A stretch of DNA of 64,000 nucleotides from Crambe crambe. Lineage: Eukaryota; Porifera; Demospongiae; Poecilosclerida; Crambeidae. Below the pieces are notes generated by a model, which was given only the letters and a program-made list of their open reading frames with translations, ran no database searches and was not told the DNA's origin. Below are positions 57,961 through 64,000 of this stretch, piece after piece. The stretch is from assembly GCA_963924555.1 (NCBI GenBank), contig OZ004584.1, forward strand, positions 2,851,001 through 2,915,000. The letters are read 5' to 3'. The first letter of the stretch is position 1; each line of letters opens with the position of its first letter. Made by a program: the position numbers and the translations under genes.

Positions 57961-60900
57961 CTGAAAAATAACAGTTACAATATATTCTGGGCAGATAGGT
58001 GAGGGTGCACAAATAAGCCTGCATAGTATCTTCCCTTCCATTTGTCAGGTAGGTAGCTAGCTATTAGTATATAGCATTCACCAAGAGGCAGTGAGGGCTA
58101 TGAGGAAGATAGGGAGGGACTGCATCATAAAGAGGATTAAGACCATCAACAATGGGGAACAGCCTCCTAATGATATCTTAACACATATTCTAAAATTGGC
58201 TAGTAAGTCAGTGAATGCTGCTCCCACGGTATAACTGGTAGCTACTCTCATGATTCTCTCTCCTCTTTTATATGCATAAAGCATCAAAGGAAACTACGAA
58301 TATCGAAGATCTGGCGGATGATTTTTGTACCTTCTACAGTGCAGGTAGAATTTTTAATTGGATAAAAGGAAAAGTGTGTGGGTCTAGGCATACACGTACC
58401 ATATAGAGCAGGAAAAAGTCATGGGCAAAATTTTCATGTTGTGATTAATAAAAACTTTACTGGTTCATACTTTTATTTTTTTCTTAAAAATTTTATCCCA
58501 TGAAGATTTTCCACCATGATAGCTAGCTAGCTATGGGAGCCGGAGTTAGATGAATTTCAAGGTTAGCACAAACTACTTCTCTATTGCATTAATAGGAACT
58601 GAAACAAGTGCTAACCTCCTGTCATTTGCAATCTTATGAGAATCCTGGAGTTTTGGAAAGGTAATGTGTTCTATAGCTAATGCTGGCTCTAGTCTGTAAT
58701 TATCATCTCCGATAATAGACTAATTGCTGAAATAAAAGATGTACTTGGCAACAAAAAAACTGTGAGTGCTGAAGATTACATTATACTGAACAGGTAAAAG
58801 GTTAAAGTGGTAATTCCAATTAAACACTTATTTTTGAAACTGTTGAGACTAGCTTTTTGAAGATACTAACCATAGCCAACTTTAACTCAGTAGTTTCATG
58901 CTTAAAGTGATTTTTGAATCTCACTTATCTGACATCTTCGATTCTATACTGATCTGTACGTGTGAAGTTGACACCAGGGTGTACTAGCAACATGACTGCA
59001 CTTTCTAAGCACAGTAGAAGTGTCATAGAAGCATTGTAGGAAGCACAAAGGGTGTTGCTATTACACCTCAGTGTAAATTTCACACAGGTGATATATAGTT
59101 ATGTAGGTAAAGCTATTATGTATTTTCCTGTCATAATTATCCTGTTAAGTACTAAATGAAACTCTTCATCTCTATCCGCCTGTCAGTTTTGGAATTATAT
59201 ATAAAAAATGTGCGTTCCAAGAATATTTTAGGAGGTTATCCCATTCCCAAGAATGTAACAGTACAAGTATAATAATTAGCTGTTGTAATTCTATGGAAGT
59301 GATGTTGTATCATGTGGTGTGTTTCGGCTGGTGGTTTGGACTAGCTACAGTGGAATAATGGACACACTTGCCCCAGCCTTTTGTCCTTTGTAGAGAGGTT
59401 ATCCTCTTTGGGGGTTTTTCACCGTATAGCGAAAAAAATTTCGTGGGTCAAAATTTTCGTGGATTTCATGGTTTTGAAAAATATTACACGAGAATAAGGG
59501 AATTTATATGTCAATATTTGCACTATACAGTACCTCTTTGAAGTGTCTTTTATCAGAGATTCTCACTCAGGGTTCTATTTAGAATCCCCATACTAGATGC
59601 ACTCAGCAGTTATGTGTCGAATTTAAAAGCATTTTGATGATCTTGATGTCTTTAATCCGAATAACTTTGATGAAAGGTAGGTTCCTGATAACAAATAATT
59701 GAAAGTCACTTGTGCTATGTAAATTTAATTAATACAGACCGTATTCTTTCCATTTGGATTGGGTCGTCCATCCTGCATTGGATGTCACTTTACAATGGTA
59801 ATAACTATTATAGATATTCAGGCTCCCATTTTTCCTCCTTTGTATTAGCTAGCTACACTTAACAGTGACTTTGGTAGCTACTCATCAAAAATAATGATTT
59901 CCTGAACTGGATGCACTCATGCATAGGATGAATTCCTATAGGCTATTTGCTGCTGATAAGGTTTTTCCCACCATGAATGCCTATTTGTCTTACCATGCAC
60001 ATCATTTATACTCGAAAAATTGATGGAAATTTATATGGGAAAACGGCAAATCTCTATAGCATCTATATTATACTCCACCTGTTCCTTGGGAAACCCACAG
60101 CAGCGGTTAGGCCTTGTTATAACCTAGCTAGTGATACCTAAACATCAAGCGCTTCTATAACCATCAGGCAGTATAATAGGCTGGGCAAATTAAGTTTCAG
60201 GAAATGTATGACTTCCAGAATTGCTAAGTAAAGCTGGGGTAATTCCAAACAGCAGGGTAATTCTGAATGGTTCTGAAATTCCTGAGCTCAAAGTTGGAGG
60301 ATATAATCTACTAGCTAGCTACATGACTAGTACTTGATGGATTATGTTAGCATAATTTTGTAGGTATTTAAGAGAATTGAGAATTATGCTAGAATAATAC
60401 GTAGGTGTCTTTGTATACATTGTGCAATTCTACAGTACATCATGGTATAGTGGTATCAATCAGTGATCTAATGGCAACAACAGAAGGAGCAGCTGAACTG
60501 ACTCTGAATGAGATAGTGAAGATAATAGTAGCTGTTATAAGCACGGATGCTGAGACTGTAATGCAATACAATTCTCATTCATAAATCTTTGCTATTATAT
60601 TAGAAAAGGGTCAACATAATTCAGAATAATAGCAAGAATAAGTAAAAAAATAAGAATTTTGAAAATATTATAATAGGTAAGCATAATCCATCAAGGCCTA
60701 GCTATACATGACAGTAGCTAGCTAAAATAGAGCTTGAAGAATTTTGAACCATTCAGAACAAGTTTCTATAACTATAATGCTGTAATGTATGACATAATTA
60801 CGAGATTGCTCTTCCCAAGGACTTCCAACTGGTACAAGTGCAATTAAAGGACAACCCTTAAGCCCAAGGAGCTTCCCTGTACTCTACTTCCAGCTGACTT

Positions 60901-61077
60901 TCCTTTGAACTGACTAGCATAAGTAGTAATGTAATAATCTTGGCATTGACTATGATGGCATGATTCTAGTTATAATGGTATTGTGATTAATACACAACAT
61001 GCATTGGAAAAAATACAAACCATGTAGCTAGCTAGCTAGCTAGCTGGAACAAACAATTATATAATGCATGATAAAAC

Positions 61078-61083
61078 TTTATT
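61078..61083 (-). promoter_or_regulatory. Polyadenylation signal AATAAA
   Basis: AATAAA on the - strand lies 43 bp beyond the TAA of the HEPN-PARP gene, a normal distance for its 3' end. Confidence 0.6.
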
Positions 61084-61125
61084 ACCTACATGTAAAGAGT
61101 ATGATAAGTAACAAGAACTACAAAC

Positions 61126-63981
61126 TTATTTATACACAATCAAGTAAGCAGGATAGGCATGATCATTGTCATAAGTGATGTACACACGTGTTCCTCCAGT
61201 AGTTCCTGTAACACTGTCACAGCGATGCTCAATTTTATGTCCAGCTGAATCATTCTGAGGTCGATACGGTGGCATTTTGAAATCTTTAGGTGGGGATTCA
61301 TGAGAAATACCAGTCAGTACCCAGGCAGCAAACATCTTCCTTAATCCTTTTCCATGATATGCAAAGCCGTTAGAATAAGACGAATTCTTGGCAAAATAAT
61401 TGCCCTTCCCCCACATTCCATTCGCACTAAATCTCATATCAAATCCAGCATCACCTTTGTATATCAATTCAGGTTTGTTACCTCTTGTACCATGGAATAA
61501 AACTTCTTCTTTCAAAATTCCATCATTGTACCTCTCCATTCTCCGACTGCAATCACAGTATTTATTCCAAAGAATTTTATTTTGAATCCGATATATCTTC
61601 ACCACTTCTTGCATAGGAAGAGTCAGCAAGAACTTGCCACATACGTTCTCATATTCTTCAGAGCATGGATCAAGTACAACCACCTTAACATCTTCCTCTT
61701 CAGCCATTTCATCCCAGTTATGTGGAAACGTTCCAGGATCTATAATAATTATCATTCGTGATCTAGTCAGTATATACATTGTAGCCATCTATTTAGCTAT
61801 AATATTGTTAGTGTATGCCATCCCCATGCAGGCTCTCGTGTGCCCACAGAAGGGGGAGGGGAAGAACTGGTACACACTGATCATAAATTTCACGTGCGCA
61901 CCCAGCATGTAATCTCGTTATATGACGTGTGATGATGCTTCAATGTGCTACAATTAAAAATGGATAATTAAGAGAGGAGAAACTATACCAACACATGCAG
62001 TGCAGCTCTGGAATCGCCATGCTGGTTAATATCTACTGGTATTCCATCACAAAAGGGAGGATTTGATAACACAGGCTCTTCCCAAAGCCAGTAGCCACAT
62101 TAATACTTCATAAACGACAAACACTGCTCATCCTTCAAGGAGAGATCACTGCAGCCTAACCTTCCAAGTCCATACTGGCCAGCTTATTCAAAACTAATGC
62201 TGAATATGCAGCCATTGTTGATATTAATAATAACATCATTTGTTTGATAGAATGAACCGAAGAATTATGAATTCACAGATATCTGTGAAAAACCTGAGCA
62301 TGCGCAGTCAGTGTGTACCAGGCTCTCTTTCTTCCCCTCCCCCTTCCATGTACACATGAGAGCCTGGGGACAAGGCTAATGCCCACATGGCTAAATAGCT
62401 AGAGCACTAGTTCCTGAGTGTATTTGAGTAGATAGTAAGGACTCCAGGTAAATTCTTACTACAAACCATTGCACAATAATGATGTCTATTTTGTGCTTAT
62501 ACGTATACCTGAACTTGTAGCCGATTTCAATGAAGAAATGAATCTTTGTTTTGGTAGTATGTTGATGTCCCCCAGCAAATTCTTCAGCTTCTTCAGATCC
62601 TTTAGCTTCAATATGAAGTCGTGTACAGCTTTAAATGCTTCAGCAGCATCACCTGATTGGTGAACAACTGCTGGAGCGCACGGAGGATTGTGGAAATGAG
62701 GATAGCGACTCTTGCTCTGGTATTCATTGACGACCATTACACTCACCTCGCATGCTTTCTTGAGTTCATCAGAGCAATATTTTGAGCATTTTATCTCCTT
62801 CAATAAAATCATTAAGTTGTTACAATCTAACAAATGTGAGCCAAGGTCCTTATATAAGAAGGCAAACAGAACTCCCTTTAAACACTTCTCAACGACTTCA
62901 TGGCATAGAAAACAAATCAATGCAGGGAATTGGAACTCCCTAGATCCACCATATTCAACACACTCTGGTTGATCATCTTCTCTGCTTGATACTAGTGCCT
63001 TTGCAGCTTTATAATCTACTTTGGCCTGCTCCAACCAAGCACGTGCTTTGTCCATACATGTTTCAGGCTCACGCTCAGTGGCAACTGTGGCCTGTTTGAA
63101 TCGTGGTAGAGGCTGAGGTATATTTCTGTAATTTGGACGTGACGGAAAGCGAGGTTGCCGATTTGTTTTGAACCTGTTGTACACTGAATTAGCTGATGGA
63201 GGGACACTTGGCTTTGGCTGAATTTTAGGACTTGGATTACCAGGGGCCGTAATATGTGCACTTGCTTGACTATGAATGCTACTGGATGACTGAATTTGTG
63301 CACTTGGATTTTTTGAACTACTAGGACCCATACTCTGCACACTGGCTCCACTCGAAGTAGTGCTTTGAGTAGTGCTTGCATGAACCTGACTATTACCCAT
63401 ACTCTGCACACTAACTCCAGTGCTTTGTGTGGTGCTTGCATGAACCTGACTGTTACCACCATGAAGGAAGTACCTGGAGTAGTCCAATGCTTCTTCCTCT
63501 TCTTCACTATCAGCCTCCTTACTGCTTGTAATGTTATCATCACGTACAGCATCTTCTTCAGAGCCCTCAGCCTCACTGGCAGAATCATCTGACTGATCTG
63601 AAGAATTCAATGTCAGTCTTTTCATCTTATCACATAAGTGCTCAAGCTTTTCATAGAGAATGGAGTCTTCATGGATTATACTGCATGGCAGATCCACATT
63701 TGCAGCATAGTTGAGGATCTCAAAAACTGATTGTTTAAAGAGTTCCTTGGAAACTTTCTTGACTATGAGATGGTAATGAAGATGGCTGATGAGGCGCATG
63801 TGCATCATTGACACTTGCAGGCCGGAATATTTGAAAGTACTTGGTGAAGTGTAGACTTCTTTGAGCCAACGTTTTATGGAATTAACAGGAACTGGAGCTA
63901 ATATGACAGGAGTGGAAAATGGTAGTGGCGTGTCCTTCATTAAAGACATCCTTTGAGGCTTGGTGAGTATTTTGAACAGCT
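61126..63981 (-). CDS. HEPN (sacsin-type) plus PARP mono-ADP-ribosyltransferase protein, 5' partial
   Basis: Two exons on the - strand, 63981-62509 and 61739-61126 (TAA), joined by GT-AG in phase (G|AT giving Asp). Numbering from the Met at 63949: an unrecognised helical segment (about 1-110), an acidic Ser/Glu stretch (115-155), two near-copies of NSQVHASTTQST (166-200), a Pro/Ser-rich linker (205-290), then HEPN (about 299-452) with WLEQAKVDYKAAKAL, ALICFLCHEVVEKCLKG and the R-x4-H pattern RYPHFH at 415-420. The second exon is a PARP catalytic domain with LFHGTRG (His), GKGNYFAKNSSYS (Tyr) and VYITYDND, where Val replaces the catalytic Glu, so mono-ADP-ribosylation is expected. If the first exon is not spliced, it ends at TAG 62488-62486 and the PARP exon would be a separate gene. 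A 5' acceptor at 63982 shows that more exons lie outside the window. Confidence 0.7.
61821..62371. mobile_element. Foldback element filling the HEPN-PARP intron
   Basis: The left end (CCCATGCAGGCTCTCGTGTG, AGGGGGAGGGGAAGAA, TGGTACACACTG) is mirrored at 62309-62371. It belongs to the CCAGGCTCTC family also seen at 22194-22947. It makes up most of the 769-bp intron; the remainder has no exon-like sequence. Confidence 0.7.
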
Positions 63982-64000
63982 CTAATGGGGAAACACAAAA

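Larger units (their letters stand above)
54274..60905 (+). pseudogene. Scattered CYP46-like P450 pseudogene, + strand exons
   Basis: Exon remnants in order: exon 2 (54274-54341, TIPFPVVVNVW), exon 3 (55726-55810, stop inside), exon 8 (58079-58202), exon 9 (58282-58344), exon 10 (58596-58660, short deletion), exon 11 (58719-58793), exon 12 (59150-59266), exon 13 (about 59600-59676), exon 14 (59738-59797, heme loop FPFGLGRPSCIG with Arg changed to Pro), exon 15 (about 60794-60905). Exons 4-7 are absent, the reading frame is broken in several exons and one exon carries a stop. Splice-site text survives around most remnants, so it arose by DNA duplication and not through an RNA copy. Confidence 0.75.

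Noticed and set aside
63016..63588. 190-codon ORF on the - strand
   Set aside because: Overlaps the HEPN gene in another frame; low-complexity shadow of the Ser/Thr linker region.

Overview
The window reads as nuclear DNA of an early-branching animal. It is AT-rich, with many short GT-AG introns, abundant small foldback elements, and AGCTAGCTAGC-type simple sequence throughout. The intron density, the cysteine-rich modular surface protein and the transposon mix (P-type, Ginger-type) fit a demosponge, possibly an Amphimedon-like species. The organism is an inference, because there is no taxonomic marker in the window. Gene models come from reading splice junctions by eye. The four large models (inhibitor, two P450s, Ginger transposase) each sum to a whole number of codons.

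Layout. 1-13779 (+) is the 3' part of a gene for a membrane-anchored multi-inhibitor protein, with 26 visible exons and 1546 codons. It carries pacifastin-like, WAP, Kunitz, thyroglobulin type-1 and LDL-receptor class A modules, then a SEA-like domain, one transmembrane helix and a short tyrosine-containing tail. A 2.4-kb intron holds an antisense spliced ORF with a Thr-rich minisatellite. 14274-20615 is nested mobile DNA: two head-to-tail copies of a non-autonomous family with a terminal hairpin, the first split by a 3.4-kb P-type transposon with a largely readable transposase.

21790-32629 (+) and 43444-53820 (+) are two paralogous 15-exon cytochrome P450 genes of the CYP46 (cholesterol 24-hydroxylase) type, with matching exon lengths. 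Between them lie a decayed P-type transposase remnant (34.1-34.8 kb) and a 6-kb Ginger1-type transposon (36324-42330). That transposon has TGT...ACA ends, a CCGG target duplication and an uninterrupted 13-exon, 970-aa transposase with H2C2, DDE integrase, Ulp1/C48 protease and PHD-finger domains. 53985-60905 is a scrambled graveyard of further P450 copies in both orientations, with a copied Kunitz exon from the 5' gene dropped into it.

61126-63981 (-) is the 3' end of a gene whose two visible exons join in phase. They would produce a protein with a sacsin-type HEPN domain (with an R-x4-H motif) followed by a mono-ADP-ribosyltransferase (PARP) domain. This is the most unusual protein architecture in the window. 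No rRNA, tRNA or CRISPR was recognised.
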